DNA from: Atriophallophorus winterbourni
Lineage: Eukaryota; Platyhelminthes; Trematoda; Plagiorchiida; Microphallidae
DNA length: 64,000 nucleotides
NCBI GenBank assembly: GCA_013407085.1
Contig: JACCGJ010001353.1
Location: forward strand, 1-64,000
Direction: 5' to 3'
The notes under the pieces: generated by a model
Told to the model about the DNA's origin: nothing
What the model saw: only the letters and a program-made list of their open reading frames with translations
Database searches by the model: none
Translations under genes and position numbers: made by a program
In this document: positions 23,001 to 35,784 of the stretch, one piece after another
Numbering within the stretch: position 1 is the stretch's first letter
Layout of the letters: every line of letters begins with the position of its first letter

Positions 23001-26000
23001 CACACTCACACACACCAACAACGAGGAGTTGTGGTCTGCAGCAGATCCACTTGCAGTACCCATTAGCGTACATCCGTTACGTTCCTCGATTAATTGATCA
23101 AATATGCTGGCTGGGAACCCGGCACCCGGTAATTACCCCGGCTCGAACAATAGGAGCTTGTCAAACTACCAATTAGTTTTCATATGCTGGTCATGACTAT
23201 TCGTTTTTTCGTTTCATCAACCGATTCGCTATCAAAACCACGGGATCCGTTTGTCACATTGGACCCCTACTGTAGTGGACAAGAGTGTAGCTGACATCCT
23301 AGTGAAATAAAGTGGCCACCGAAATGTAATGTGTCTGAATAATTCGGAGAAATCGATATTAACTACAATAGATAGAGTTGTCCTTGTTGCAAATTGTTGG
23401 TTTATTTTATGTTTTTTCAATTGTGATTGTATGTTCTCGGTCGCCAAACTGCATACACTACAGTTGAGAAAGTGGTTTTTCTGTGCCTCATGTATGTTGA
23501 CTCCACGAACTGTGTACAGCATTCAAACATGAGTTTAAATACCACAAATCCAGCAGTCGAAATCTGGCGAATGAAGACTACGAGTGGTTGACTAACACTG
23601 CTGTTTTCCGTGTTGTTCGCAGCATTTTTTCTCTCAATTTTTAAAGGTTCACCCATTTGGGTGATAGCCAGCTCAACCTGAAAATCAGTCAAGTGAATAT
23701 GGTCAAAAGCGCACGTGTTCAGGTCACGTCTAAATCAATTTAAGTCTTGACAACCGTTTGACGCCATAAGGTGAGACCATGTAAGGTTCATCGAAGATTT
23801 ACATAGCAACAAGGCAAGGTTAGTGTAAACCTGGACGAGGGCAACAACGTTAAGTATTCAACCATTTGTTTTCCACGTTTGCCACAACGAACAATAGCGT
23901 AAACGGAGATCCACGTAAGTAAAGCAGCTCACACGTTAAAACGCTTCGTAACAGCCGTTTTGCCTAACTCCTTTAATGAAGCTATGTGCGAATAATGACA
24001 TAATTATATGAAATTATTCCTCTGGTGTTGTACCCCCATACTTTCATTCTTTTGCGTTGAAATTTAACAGAATCTTTGCCTACGACAGTGAATTTTTCAG
24101 GAATGCAGGAGATTATTTAGCTGAACCGTGGTTTTCACGAATTCACTTGTGCTAGTTCGATTTGGAACCATATTCTTTTTACTTCAGATCGAAAGCTCTC
24201 TTTTTAACCTTGATCTCTACTCCACACAGCTTAAATTTGTATGATGAAAACATATCCGTTGTCTAAGTATTCCAGATGCAGATTCTCGCCAAAAAGGTAC
24301 CGACTTGAATACTGAATAATTAAAAATTTAAAGACTGTTGTTGGTTTTGACAAACATGAGCGAATAATCCACGCATCGTTAAATTGGTACCAAGCGATAA
24401 ATTAAACGACAACTCATAATAAAACTTGCTATTATCCACAGAACTGTCCATTGCCGCGCAGTTTGCTCTCAGCACCTAGGGATTTTAATGTTTGTTTCTT
24501 TTTCAATTAATTCCTGATAAATTGAAAAATGAAACCAGTTATATCAGTGACTATCGATTAAATAAGACAGTACTTGACGTTACTTTTCATGTGGGTGTGG
24601 TTTGGGAAGCTGTCAGCTTGCTCAGCCCCAGACAGATAACGATCAGGCAGCGCTGACAACGAGAAACCAGTTGCTAATCATCAGACGCTTGAAGCCAATC
24701 ACTCAAGTTATCTACCTTATGAATAGATTTGAGTCGCAAACATTTCTCACCCCTGCACAAAGCATAGATTACACGGGCGGATTAGAAGGTTTTTTGATAA
24801 AATCCTTTGCAATTTTGCTAATTTAAATTTGCTTCCTCAAAGAAATACACCCGAGGCATGTACACAGCGAATCACTCGGTTGAAAAATGTCTGTTTCTGA
24901 TTTCAACATTATGAATAAATGTTCACAACAACTATAAAAGCCGTTGATAATAAATCGTATATGCTTTCCGTAAACACTGAATTGTATCTTGTTTTTCGAG
25001 GCTATCCTGATCAAAATCTTGTTGGCATTACAACCTTTAAAAATATCAGGTTCAAGACAACCTCGATGTTGATTACATTTACCACTAAATCTTTAGGTCT
25101 GCATTTGAAGTGTTTCTTTATTCTTCCTGCAAATTTGCGACCACTGTAATTTTCAGCGCCTTTGTTTCTGTTTAACAATTATCATCCTTAATAATCGCAC
25201 ATAAAATACGGCATTTGTCCCTTAATTCCAACAGTAAAACGTTTCAGTGTCTTGTTAATAATGTACAATTGTCCATCTGTTTGAAAAATAACAAACCAGC
25301 TGATAACAACTGCCGGTTTGGAACGTGCTTTTTTGTAATTGACACTCACAAGCAAGACGTTTACGCATCTGAGGAATATGGGCATGATTTATAGCTACTA
25401 CCTTCTGGCGTTCATTTCACATAATTACAATTATCCTGTCATTTTGATTGTTAGGCTATTACAAAGCAATGAATTCGAGACATTTCCCAGAGTGCCACAC
25501 AATTTTAGTTAACTTGTTGTAACGTACGATCAACGATCGATTTCGCTCGGAATTTTCCCATGCTTCTACCCCATCTTCACTAATTCATGCATTCGGTCGT
25601 GTCAAAACATAGACCCGTCATCGTGTACTTCTTTCACTCACACAAACTGTTCAAACATACTAAAACACGGTCATCCCCGTTGAAATCTGTCGAAATGGAA
25701 CCGAAACACACTCACTCACTCTCCGTGTCTCACATGCACACACTCACGTACACCTATCCATCCTTTCTTCCGGTTGCTTCTGGCCATCCACATTCGAACA
25801 ACAAACAAACGAGATGATCGACCCTCGCTGATTCAGTCGAAACGTACAAGCAACTGTTACTTATGCATACGTTAAACTTCCACGATCGTTGTCAACATAT
25901 ACCCGCACTTGAAACATCAACTACTCGAAAGCATGCCGGAGGGACACAACAGTTCGGTGCCAGACAAGTGTTGATTCTTAAAATTAGTGAATGTTTTCAG

Positions 26001-26155
26001 TCAAACTTCACGTCGAACTGTTTCATGTGGTGCATTTATTTACTGAATAAAGTCTGAAATAATCTACATATTTTCTGCTTGAGATTGCTTTCGAGCTAAA
26101 ATTTCATGTTTTATCTTTCGACGAAGTTCATCTCTTCATTCCATCTCCTAAAAAT
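20061..26155. other. Gene-poor stretch, nothing supported
   Basis: Mostly AT-rich DNA. It contains a short (CA)n run at 21399-21416 and scattered ORFs under 110 codons without recognisable domains. No coding exon, RNA gene or repeat-family member was recognised. Confidence 0.45.
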
Positions 26156-26159
26156 ATAC

Positions 26160-26385
26160 GATGGATGTGCAATCGTGCAGTACTTTGGGATGTGCTAAAT
26201 TGATTGGCCAGAGTTAGTGAGCAGCATGCTGAAACAGGCTGGAGTCTTACTGCCATTTCCTGCTCTGTTTCTTCCTCATATCTGTCTAGGCCTGGAAAAC
26301 CTGACAGTATGTTAGCCAACATGCAGTCTGTGTGTGCGGCACTTTGCCTGGATCGGGCTCGTGCTTTCATACCATAACATACCCA
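26160..26385 (+). repeat. Family D dispersed repeat, copy 1
   Basis: Matches 48843-49075 over about 220 bp (gatgtgcaatcgtgcagtac through the ggtttgtgctttcatacc-like end), with a roughly 22-bp difference near the start. Shorter, decayed matches lie at 27028-27100 and 52360-52505, and possibly 38358-38430. Class unknown. Confidence 0.75.
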
Positions 26386-27027
26386 AATCAGCCAAGTAAA
26401 GAAGTCTAGGTGATAAAGTAGAATACTTTAGCGATTTCGAGACCTAGCTTCGCATTCACTAAAACTCCAATTTTAACAGAATGTTTAATGGAATAGTAGT
26501 TGTTGTGATTGTGATAGAATACCAAATCCCATCAAGCTGAAATTTTTGTCAGACAAATACGCCGCATCATCGTATAAGTTAGCTATTGTCGTAATTGTTT
26601 TCCAGTGCAACTACATTGTTATATAAATAATAACCCAAAAGGGTTTTGACGTCGACGTGTTGGCATCTTCCAATGAGACGCTACAAGTTCCGAACCGTAC
26701 GATGTACACAAAGAAATCCTCATTTGAAACATACGTGAGTTGGGTACATACAGTTGTCAAATTATCCTGAGCGGACTAGCTAATGTGTTAGTGAATGATA
26801 CCATATAACCGCTCTGAAAATCGGATATGTAAACCAGATCCTTAGAATCTGAGGCATAATAAAACTGGACCAAAAAAGAATATATTGTCCCTGTTGTGCA
26901 TAGCTCAAATGAAAGTGCTATTTTAAATTTTGGTAGAAGTATTAGATGATATCGGGACGTGATCCGAGTAATTTTCCAACGACATCTTTTATGCTATCCT
27001 GTTTAATCCGCCAACAAAAGCTTAACA

Positions 27028-27100
27028 CACGTGCAATCTTCAACCATTCGGCACTTTGTCTCGATCAGGCTTTTGCATTTATACATACATAACCCAACAT
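27028..27100 (+). repeat. Family D repeat, 3' fragment
   Basis: The segment cggcactttgtctcgatcag and following text matches the last third of the family D repeat. Confidence 0.5.
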
Positions 27101-28242
27101 TCTAGAGGCAAAATAAATTTTCAACGGTCATACAATATCGATTTCGTTTCTATTAATTTAACCTCTCCGATGTCAATCTTTTAAAATCTTAATTAAGGTT
27201 AGCTCGTTCTGTATTCCCCTAGAATACGATCTGACCAGAGCAATCAAATTTTCGAGTTTACGTATGAACATCTTTTCATTGTAAAATCTTTATTCATTTT
27301 TTTGAAATTTATAACAATGAAAGCATATTTTTAATGGGAAATCGCATGCTGCGCATAATGTCTTCGGAACACGCATAGTGTATTTTCGATATGAAACGTT
27401 CCCAAAATATATCATTATCCCAGATGGCAAGCGAAACATGTGGACGTCGGTGCTCCTACACACAACGCTCTCAGTTGAACGTAGTTCTTCCCAGAAAGTG
27501 ATTTATACCTAAAGAGTTTGAAGGGGTGAATGCATACATCAGGGTCGTTTGAATGCTGTAAAACGTCTGTGTGCTGCATAGTTCGATTCTTGTCCCTCAC
27601 ACAATTATGCATATTGTGCATCGAACAAGTGGCATCCAGTTTTAGGAAAGATAAAATCTAACGATTTTATAGGCAGACGCGTAAAATGAGTTGCCGGCGA
27701 ACGAAAATTTCCATTGTTATAACCGAACTGCATATTTCAAACGAAGAAACTTTTCTGATTTAGGTCATGCATCAAACGAATGAGTAATAATCAAATTCAC
27801 AAATAAATTCTTACATGAAACAAGGAAATAGACGCGTCATGTCACGGGATACAGTCTTGTTGAATTATTTTCCAATAAGCACGGCTAGTTATACGTATAG
27901 CAAAATTAAAATATATAAAAAAGATATACACTAATTGATTGTGATTCCCGTCATGCGTTGCTTTTAGGTCTATTTGATTTAACGTTTTATCGCGTTAGTG
28001 TCGAAAGTGTTATTTGCTGTGTGGATAAAAGAATGAATGCTAAATAATTGTCTGTCGTACTTATGAAAAATTGAAGAGAAAAATAAAATTTAGTAAACAA
28101 AAATTGAATTTTAAATATATTTTTCGAATGAAATCGGTGAATACAGTGGATTCTTCTAAACAAATATTCTCAAGGAGAAACAAATCAATGTGACATTGAT
28201 AAAATCTATTTTTCTGTCTTTTTGTTTGTCTGCATAGCAAAT
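27101..28242. other. Intergenic stretch, nothing supported
   Basis: AT-rich DNA; no feature recognised. Confidence 0.5.
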
Positions 28243-28256
28243 TATCTATCTATCTG

Positions 28257-28347
<91 letters not shown>

Positions 28348-28364
28348 CTCTATCTCTCTATCTC

Positions 28365-28402
<38 letters not shown>
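28243..28402. repeat. (TATC)n microsatellite
   Basis: About 160 bp of the tetranucleotide TATC, with a few TCTC interruptions near 28346-28366. The ORF through it (repeated YLSI) is a by-product of the repeat. Confidence 0.98.
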
Positions 28403-29450
28403 ATGTATCTCTGGTTCTAACCGTTAATCTTTTGAATGCACAAAGACTGCCCTTCACACTTGGACCATTCCACTTCAAGCTACGCACGTGACCCAATCAT
28501 TTTTAGCATTTAACGCGTATTCACAAACGTTATTTATTTCACTCCACTATTTGTATAACAGATGGCCGCGCATGAGTGTTCACTTAGAGCTTGGTGTGGG
28601 AATTCTCAGCCCAGCTGCGCGCACACAATTCATTGTGCATGATTTAAGCGTCAATTTACGTTACATCTGACACCCAAAGCAGAATTAATCGAGTGGAGTG
28701 TAGGTGGGAGGATTCGAGCAACAGAATACACATTAGGATTAATTGGGAAATTTTGAACTTCATTTAATGTTTCTGTACGACTGCGCAGACGAGGCATGAT
28801 AGTGCACATGGAATCGTTACCTGAATCTGTCTACAAGTTGATAACAAGTTTCAGAACCAGCATTCACGAATTTATTTCTGAGGGTATAGTGAATCCGGTA
28901 CTTTCAGTAACAAAATATCAATATATCGATTTATTCTGTAAGAAAACAGTTGCAGTGGTTATCATTTCACGAACTGTATTTTTATGAAAATCGCTGGCTT
29001 CAGTAGGATTTTATTAACTTGCTTTGTCAGTACTTCAATTATAGTATTCTGAATCCCTAATAAATTGTTTTAATCGCCAATTGACTAAGCACCAGTTTCC
29101 GATTTAATGGCTTCAAGGTATACGGCATATTCACTGGAATGGATGAGGAACTGTCTCCATTTATTTTAGCCAACTGCGGTGGAGAGTCAGTGTGAAACAC
29201 AATTTCGATAAAAACATATCAGGTAGTAAGACTCACAATTGTTTTCTTGTAATACTCACCCAGGGAACCATCACAATTCATAATCTTTAATGTTTTATAA
29301 TCTAACGCCTTTCACTTCTACCGGTTTGCTTTATGAAGCTAAATTAAAAACTTTCTGTCAATAATACGGGTCCTGCCAGGGTGATACCGAACATTTCTCT
29401 CTCCGAGAATTTGTTGGCTCAATCCTCTTATGCAACCGTGCTTTCATCAA
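28403..29450. other. Intergenic stretch, nothing supported
   Basis: No coding or repeat signal recognised. Confidence 0.5.
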
Positions 29451-29451
29451 A

Positions 29452-29605
29452 GTGATGTATTGCTCACATCCCCCGAACTTACACTCCACTAATGGTTTCT
29501 GGTTGTTTGCCGTCATCCATAAGCGCCTTGAATGCTTGACCAGGAATCACTATGTGATTTTGTGTTTGAACATCATGCTTCGTTGTACGAACACTACGCA
29601 ACATT
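29452..29605 (-). repeat. Dispersed hammerhead-family repeat, degenerate copy
   Basis: The minus strand carries GGATGACGGCAAACAACCAGAAACC, followed by GTGGAGTGTAAG (core C changed to G). Directly adjacent is the gcttgaccaggaatcac block shared with 7245 and 7613. This shows that the two blocks belong to one repeat unit. Confidence 0.7.
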
Positions 29606-30319
29606 GGTATTCAAGTATATTTGTGTTTTCATCAAGTTTTTAACCCATTGTGCTGCAGACATGAAACCGATAATTATTATTATACAAAACAGCGATATTC
29701 GTAAAATTGACTGTAGTTTTAGTCTGTTTCGTAGCTGCCGTAGAGTACTTCTTTATCGTTCACCAACTCAATAAAGTTTTTACTTAATTACTAAGACCGC
29801 AGTATTCTTTTATTAGAGGTTAATCCATTTAACCCTCAAAATTAACAAATCTTATTAACCTACTCAATAAACGTTTCGAAAGGAAAACTGAGTAGACTGT
29901 AATTTGTAGTCAATAGTTTATCTGAAATTTTAAGAGCATTGAATTAAAACAAAGAAAGTTTATTTCAAATACCATCCAATTCTCGCTTGAAGGTGTTTTT
30001 AGATATCAACTAAAATAGTTCAACCGAAATTTGACCGTCATCTTAATGCTTGCAACCATTGAATGGATGTAGTAAACCTGAATTCCGGTGACATTAAGCA
30101 GTGCAGTTACACGCATTAACGTGGGAAATTAGCATTTAAAAAGCACCGGCTTTGCTAATCTCGATCAACAGTGGCCTTGAAGATGCCGGTTATTTAGTGG
30201 TACATTTAAATTTCAAATATCACTGAGTTTTACATTGCAACACTAAAACTGTTGTCGAATTCGCAAATAATTGGGTTTAGAGCAAGGTCAGATCGACGTT
30301 CGAATGTCGGGTTACGGAT

Positions 30320-30366
30320 AAGCATACCTGATGAGCGGCAATAACCGCGAAACCAGTCGTGAGCTT
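30320..30366 (+). ncRNA. Hammerhead ribozyme (type I), first of tandem pair
   Basis: All core positions fit consensus. CTGATGA is at 30328-30334. Helix II GCGG/CCGC (30335-30338 with 30345-30348) is perfect and includes the favoured G-C first pair. GAAA is at 30349-30352, and the GUC triplet ends at 30358. Helix I pairs AAGCATAC (30320-30327) with GTGAGCTT (30359-30366): seven pairs including one U-G, plus one A-A mismatch. Helix III is only A-U and C-G with a 2-nt CA loop, too tight for a stable monomer hairpin, so a dimer is the likely active form. Confidence 0.85.
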
Positions 30367-30466
30367 CCGTCCTGCTTTTCGAACGTTATGTACTACTTAT
30401 TAATAAAAACCTGGCTTCAAACAAAAATTAACATCATCAAGCGAATGCGGATCCTGATCCTGCTGT

Positions 30467-30508
30467 CCCTACCTGATGAGTGCAAACAGCACGAAACAGG
30501 TCGTGGGG
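30467..30508 (+). ncRNA. Hammerhead ribozyme (type I), second of tandem pair
   Basis: CTGATGA is at 30473-30479, helix II GTGC/GCAC (30480-30483 with 30489-30492, loop AAACA) is perfect, GAAA is at 30493-30496, and the cleavage triplet GUC ends at 30502. Helix I is CCCTAC (30467-30472) with GTGGGG (30503-30508), six pairs including one U-G. Helix III is again two pairs with a 2-nt loop (ACAGGU). Core and cleavage site fit consensus. Confidence 0.82.
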
Positions 30509-30530
30509 TGTGAGTGTGATGAAAATGCAT

Positions 30531-32900
30531 GCAAATGAGCTTTTTCGTAACATCATGTAACGTTATAAAATATTTTTCATCTATTTGTTAGTCGTTTAGC
30601 CCCGATCAAGCCACAAATCGGTACGGCCACATAGAAAATTCACTTCGGCGAATATGCAAATTTTTGCTGCAAATTAATTAAATCCGCGAATCTCGTTGTC
30701 ACGGTCGCGTAATTTTGATGCAGCCTGCAACGTTTCTTTTCACTTAGCTAATTACGAACGAAATTTTATCCCCTTATTTTTTCCAGAACGTAATTGATTT
30801 CAAATCTACCAATTTTAATTCCTTATTGAAATGAGATGCAAAACTATTTCCTATGTTAAATTTAGCTGTGGTTTTCATGGGTTCCATTTCGGAAACACTG
30901 TTAATTCAATTTATCTCACTGGCTTTAACTACCATAAGTGTAATTTAATTTGCGAATCTGTCTCAGTCTATGGAAATCGGTAGCCCGAATTCATTGAACA
31001 CCGAATCACATAAATCAGTTTTATTATTGAGCACCATTTAAACTGTGGTCAAAATGTAACACAAAATAGCCGGTATAATCCCGATGGTTTCCTTTAAAAT
31101 GCTTTTAACACCTTCGATATGTAAATACATGTATTTAAGTTAATTTCAACAAAATCCATTTGGTTTCACTCACTGAACTTGACCAGTATGTTGTCGATAT
31201 CCAAATCTTGAGCCGACCATGTTGCCAATAAAGGGAAGCAAACAGAGGACTCGTTTGAGACTGTTTAATTATACCATCCGATTAACAATATGATTCCCGC
31301 GAAAGGTCATTGCCGGAGATGCCTGCATTTCAGGTTTTGAAGTTCAGGCATGGGTCATGATTTTCATGTTTGGGGAAAATACTCAGTGAAACAATAACTG
31401 GCTTGATAACGCGTATTTGATAGGCGTTGGCGAGTTATTTATGTTTTAGTTTCAAAAAATGAAGACATCAATGCTTGTACTGATGTTTACGATTTGGCTG
31501 GTGTTCTTCATCACTCATTTCAAAGTTGCATATTGCGCTTGCGCTTTGTTTAAACCAAATATAAAATGTGTGCATTTCGGTGCTGCCACTTAAGTTAGGG
31601 AATGCTAAACTCCCATGTAGTTAACGCTACCCTGATCTAATGGTTGAGATCATTATCATTCGGTCGTTAGGTTCATGATTAGAATCATGACCGCTTGTGA
31701 GAATTTACGTAAAATGTTCCTAATTAAAATTCCAACCATGACCAGGTGTAGAATGTATGGTAATAATAGTAGGGAAATTTTTATGAATAATAAACGCGAC
31801 GAGTTTCAAACAAAAATGCTTGTGTGTTAGATAAGACGCGGCGTTTCAGTCTGTGGAGGCTTGCTCTTCCTCATGAGTTGGTGACAATATCGATAGCTTC
31901 CATATGTACGGATGTTCAATCTTTTATGAATTCAATACTGCGCACTGAACTCTGTGCTAATATGCTTTGTCACTGGTACAGAGCTGCATGTGAAAACTTG
32001 CTTTAGTCACACAACCAAATTGCCTAATTCTAGTTAGGTGTTTGTAACCTGATGTTACCTTAGCCTACCTGCTGTCTACATCTCGATGGCACTGGTTTTA
32101 GACTTGTGATTCCATACGGGAACTTCCGTAGCCATGATAAACTTTGTTCTAACGCAGGTGTGCCCTACACAAAGAACGATTTTCTGATTTCAATTATATC
32201 GATTCGGCGTAAACCACAATGTCAAACGAGCATGAACTTGCCTTGTAACTCCACTTTTCTGAGCACATGCGTATAAATCACCTTGGCAATCCACTCTATA
32301 ATTGAAACGGGATAGATGCTCCGTAAATCAAAAAAAATCATTCAGCTTGCTGTGCCCGTGTGGTCTATGTTTCGGTTAAGGTTGACACCAGAACAGTGTG
32401 GTGATTAATTGAGTATTTACTATTGTTGAGTAGTACTTCATCTTCGTTCAATGTTGAGTTTTACAGGGAGGATCAATCACATTCACACACACACACACAC
32501 CAAATCCGTTTCGTCTAAAATTTTCTGAGCATTTCGGGAAATCAGTACATGTGCACATTTCAACAGTCACATAACGAACAACAAAGTTTTTATTAGAAAA
32601 CACTCGAAAGGAGCAATTTCGGAAAAATTTCTTGTATATACACTGGTTGACTATGAAGCTTTTGGTGGATTGGGTTGGTATACTGAGCCACAATATTCAA
32701 GTACAGAACAATTCGGGCTCCGACGCTGAAAACGCTTATAAATGGCAGAGTGTTGTTTTGCATATAGGCCACTTCAGCGTTCCATTCGAAATCAATCGGC
32801 GATTCTAAATTTGAAACTTACAGTTCGTTGTACAAACTACATGTAACAGTGGCTTCAAAGTCTAGCATTATCTAGCAATGCCACCGTTTCAAGGCTTAGT
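30531..32900. other. Gene-poor stretch, nothing supported
   Basis: AT-rich DNA with a short (CA)n run at 32483-32500. Around 31200-31260 there is a very weak resemblance to the hammerhead-family block. No coding signal. Confidence 0.4.
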
Positions 32901-32904
32901 GAAA

Positions 32905-32985
32905 CGAAGCTCACTGCATGCATTAGATCCAGGCAAGCAGCCCGGAACCGGTAGTGTAGTGTACGTTACAAGGGAGCAACAAACA
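32905..32985 (+). repeat. Dispersed hammerhead-family repeat, degenerate copy
   Basis: The GCAAGCAGCCCGGAACCGGTAGTG segment (32930-32953) aligns with the helix II to cleavage-site part of the family. CTGATGA is lost. Confidence 0.5.
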
Positions 32986-33359
32986 CGTATTATTGTTTAC
33001 GCATCTAAATGTTGCACACAATACGCGATGGCATGAGATCTTGAGTAAAAGACAAGAATGAGTTGATTTATTCGATATCAACGCGTGTTGCAACATGTGG
33101 ATTTCTTTCCTGAAAACTTGGCCATTCATCTGTGAATCTATCACAAGCGGTTGCGGGCGCGAATCTGTGTTCAATCAAACAGCCTCTACATAAGCAATGT
33201 CAATCTACCCTTTTGCGTAAACCGCATGACCCATTTATTCACTCCATTGTTATGTCACCACGGTATTTTTCATTTAATCACGCATGATGTATGGGTGCGA
33301 AACAACTCCACTTCATTGTCTTCATCAAACTCATCACTCATACACTCGAATGCACTACG

Positions 33360-33740
33360 CGAAAACTTGACAGGTTGGTTACCGGGCGCCGTACGCACCG
33401 GACATTCTCAGCCGCAGTCAGACAGACCATCCGTTGACAAGGGCACGCATTCACAGACAAGCAGCATCGAGGCGCACACAACTGTCTGAACCGGCCGGTA
33501 CTCGAGGGGTCCGCATGCCGCGTACGCACCCTCATAAAGTTGATGGCGGTGGTGGCCGTATCAACAGCGTGTAACGTTACTTTGTTACTTGACCCTGGTA
33601 ACTGCCACGGCATAGCGCAAACAATAGCGAGGCGATATTTTATGAGTTTGGCCGTTGTAACTGGACTGAGGCGTGTAATGTAAACTTCATCGGGAGTAAT
33701 TGAATACAACACACTATCGGTGGGAGCCATCGCCGGTTAA
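33360..33740. promoter_or_regulatory. GC- and CpG-rich island, possible promoter or 5' exon
   Basis: A stretch clearly richer in GC and CpG than the AT-rich DNA around it (for example GGCGCCGTACGCACCGG, CCGCATGCCGCGTACG). It is open on both strands over more than 110 codons. It lies about 3.1 kb upstream of the first supported kinesin exon on the same strand, so it could be that gene's promoter or first exon. No TATA box, splice site or conserved protein was established. Confidence 0.3.
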
Positions 33741-35250
33741 CTGCATTCAACATCTCGCTTGGGATGAAGTGAACGATTCTTAATGCAAAATAATAAGTTC
33801 CTATGGAATAAATTTGACTAGAAACGCTGTGTTTGTAGTGCTTTATGGATAGATGTCGTTTATTGTTCCCAATAATCTTCCTTCACTTGGAAATAATAAG
33901 TACTAGGTTTAGAGTTGTGTAAATTTACGCTGCTGTAGACCAAAAATTCTCGGCTACTTTTATTGACTACATGTGAATTCGGGGCAAAATTTTGTAATGA
34001 ATCAGACTCTAAATCGCATAATTGCAAAATTCACGTGTAAATCGTGATATCACCATGTTGTAGAGTTCGGAACTATAGAATTTTTAAGATATGTTCCATT
34101 GCTTTAGAATCCACCCCTTTAGAGTTTGAGTCCTGGTCAACAGACATAATTGGCCTAAATAAACAGCAACCGTTATTCACTGTGAGCATTAATGGCGAAC
34201 TGATTAGTATAACGCAGTACGTTTCTCTCATCACATCGGGCTTTTAATTTAGAACGGTCTTTAACCATCATATAATTAAGGGTAGTTGTAGATCGATTGA
34301 ACTTGTTGATTATATCCACCAAGTTGAGTTAAGATGCTCTTCCACGTCTAACGTTTGCAGAACGCAACCACGTATCTTTAACGGACACAGCAAATTTAGT
34401 GAAGCAGCTTCCGCATGGCGTTCATTGAATAACAATCACTTCTCATCATCTCACATGGAAAACAACAGAGTTAAGACACGTCAGTGAGTCGGTCACCGCA
34501 AGATCCCCACTGAACTCGGAGATCCATGCTCAATCTTATCTAAACACTGAGATGTGGATTTGCATCACTCACAAACCTAGAGACAGATTTTAATGATGAC
34601 GCGCTAGGACCTTTTGATGATTATGCCATACCTTTAATCGCCTCAAGCTTTACATCATAAGTGGGTGTCGAAACTAATTATGTTTCATACATAATTGGTC
34701 ATACATCAAATTTTCATAACTCTGTTTTCCCAAATAACGTATAATCTTGGCACCAAGTTTTCAAATTGAAGACATACTCGCGAATTCGCTCATGCACGCG
34801 CAATTATCAAAGAAAGGGGACCCATTTTGATTGCACAGTGTGAAAATGCTGATTAACCAAAAATTACTAATCAGATTCAGGTGTATATAGTCTAACAACA
34901 AGCTCAGTGGATGAAATATTTCGCAATTAAAAGTGGAGCTTTACATTAGTTGTTTTGACCATAGCAGGCTGGGAAGAAAGGATAAAATAATAAACTGTTT
35001 CGTGCTTCATAACAGTATCACCTTCTTTGTAAAATCCAAAGCAACCATACGCCATTGATTCTATCTATCAGAAATTAAATGTTTGTCGGAGTGCATCTTC
35101 ACATCACCGAAATGCTCCAAACTTACGTACATTCTGTGCTAAATGTAAACCATCGGGGCTATATTAAAACGAAAGTAGGCTTTGAGAAAAATCTTGAATT
35201 GCTTGTGAATTTTAAATTAATTTTTAAATTAAATTGTAAACCATTATCGA
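33741..35250. other. Intergenic or 5' intronic stretch, nothing supported
   Basis: No exon or repeat recognised. It may be an upstream intron of the kinesin gene. Confidence 0.4.
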
Positions 35251-35259
35251 GTCAGGCGA

Positions 35260-35650
35260 CAAGATTGGTAGCAAAGTCGCAACATCTTTTTTTAATCCAT
35301 AGCGACCATGCTTGAACTGCGTATTCCATCGTGGGTTTCATGTATTTAGTAATAATGTGGGGTATTGTCTGTTTTGATAACCTACCGAAAATCCTCTTTA
35401 GGAGTGACAATTTTTGTGATGTTTTGCGATAGATGGAGTTGCAGTTGTTCGACATCTCTAGGATGTTGCTTATCAACACACCTAAGTCCTTTTGTTCCAT
35501 GGTCCAAAAGAGGCTGTGTGAACCAACAAAATATTGTAAATCCACATATTTTCCAAGGCTTAACATACGACACTTTTGGAAATTGAAAAATAGGCGAATT
35601 GGATTGGGAAAGATGTCCATATTTACATGCTTTCCCAACCCACACAACCC
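35260..35650 (-). pseudogene. CR1/Jockey-like LINE reverse transcriptase, 3' fragment
   Basis: The minus strand reads FFNFQKCRMLSLGK, EQKDLGVLIS, LSLLKRIFGRLSKQ and PTMEYAVQAWS. These are the same blocks, in the same order, as the fragment at 11711-12560, and they are largely in one frame here. The RT catalytic box and the C-terminal tail are missing. It is close kin of the other copy. Confidence 0.85.
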
Positions 35651-35784
35651 CCGACAGTTTTCGTTCTGATTGCGCTCGGCTAGTAGGGACAGTACGAACA
35701 TGATCCGCATGACTTGTTTGAACAAGTTAGTTGCATCAATCCAATTTAACAGCGATTGAAAGTTCATGCTTTGTTTGTCATTTA

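Larger units (their letters stand above)
30290..30530 (+). repeat. Candidate retrozyme: tandem dimer of hammerhead repeats
   Basis: Two hammerhead motifs in the same orientation, with predicted cleavage sites at 30358/30359 and 30502/30503. The 144-nt interval is the size of a small circular-RNA monomer. The flanks CGAATGTCGGGTTAC and GCGAATGCGGATCCTG before each core look like diverged versions of one unit. Animal retrozymes are non-autonomous tandem repeats with type I hammerheads, and they have been proposed to use PLE enzymes. No ORF is conserved. Confidence 0.7.

Noticed and set aside
28222..28491. ORF with repeated YLSI residues
   Set aside because: It is only the translation of the (TATC)n microsatellite.
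31630..31700. tRNA-like text (CTAATGGTTGAGATC ... GGTTCATGATTAGAATC)
   Set aside because: The spacing resembles A and B boxes, but no cloverleaf folds and no second copy was seen.
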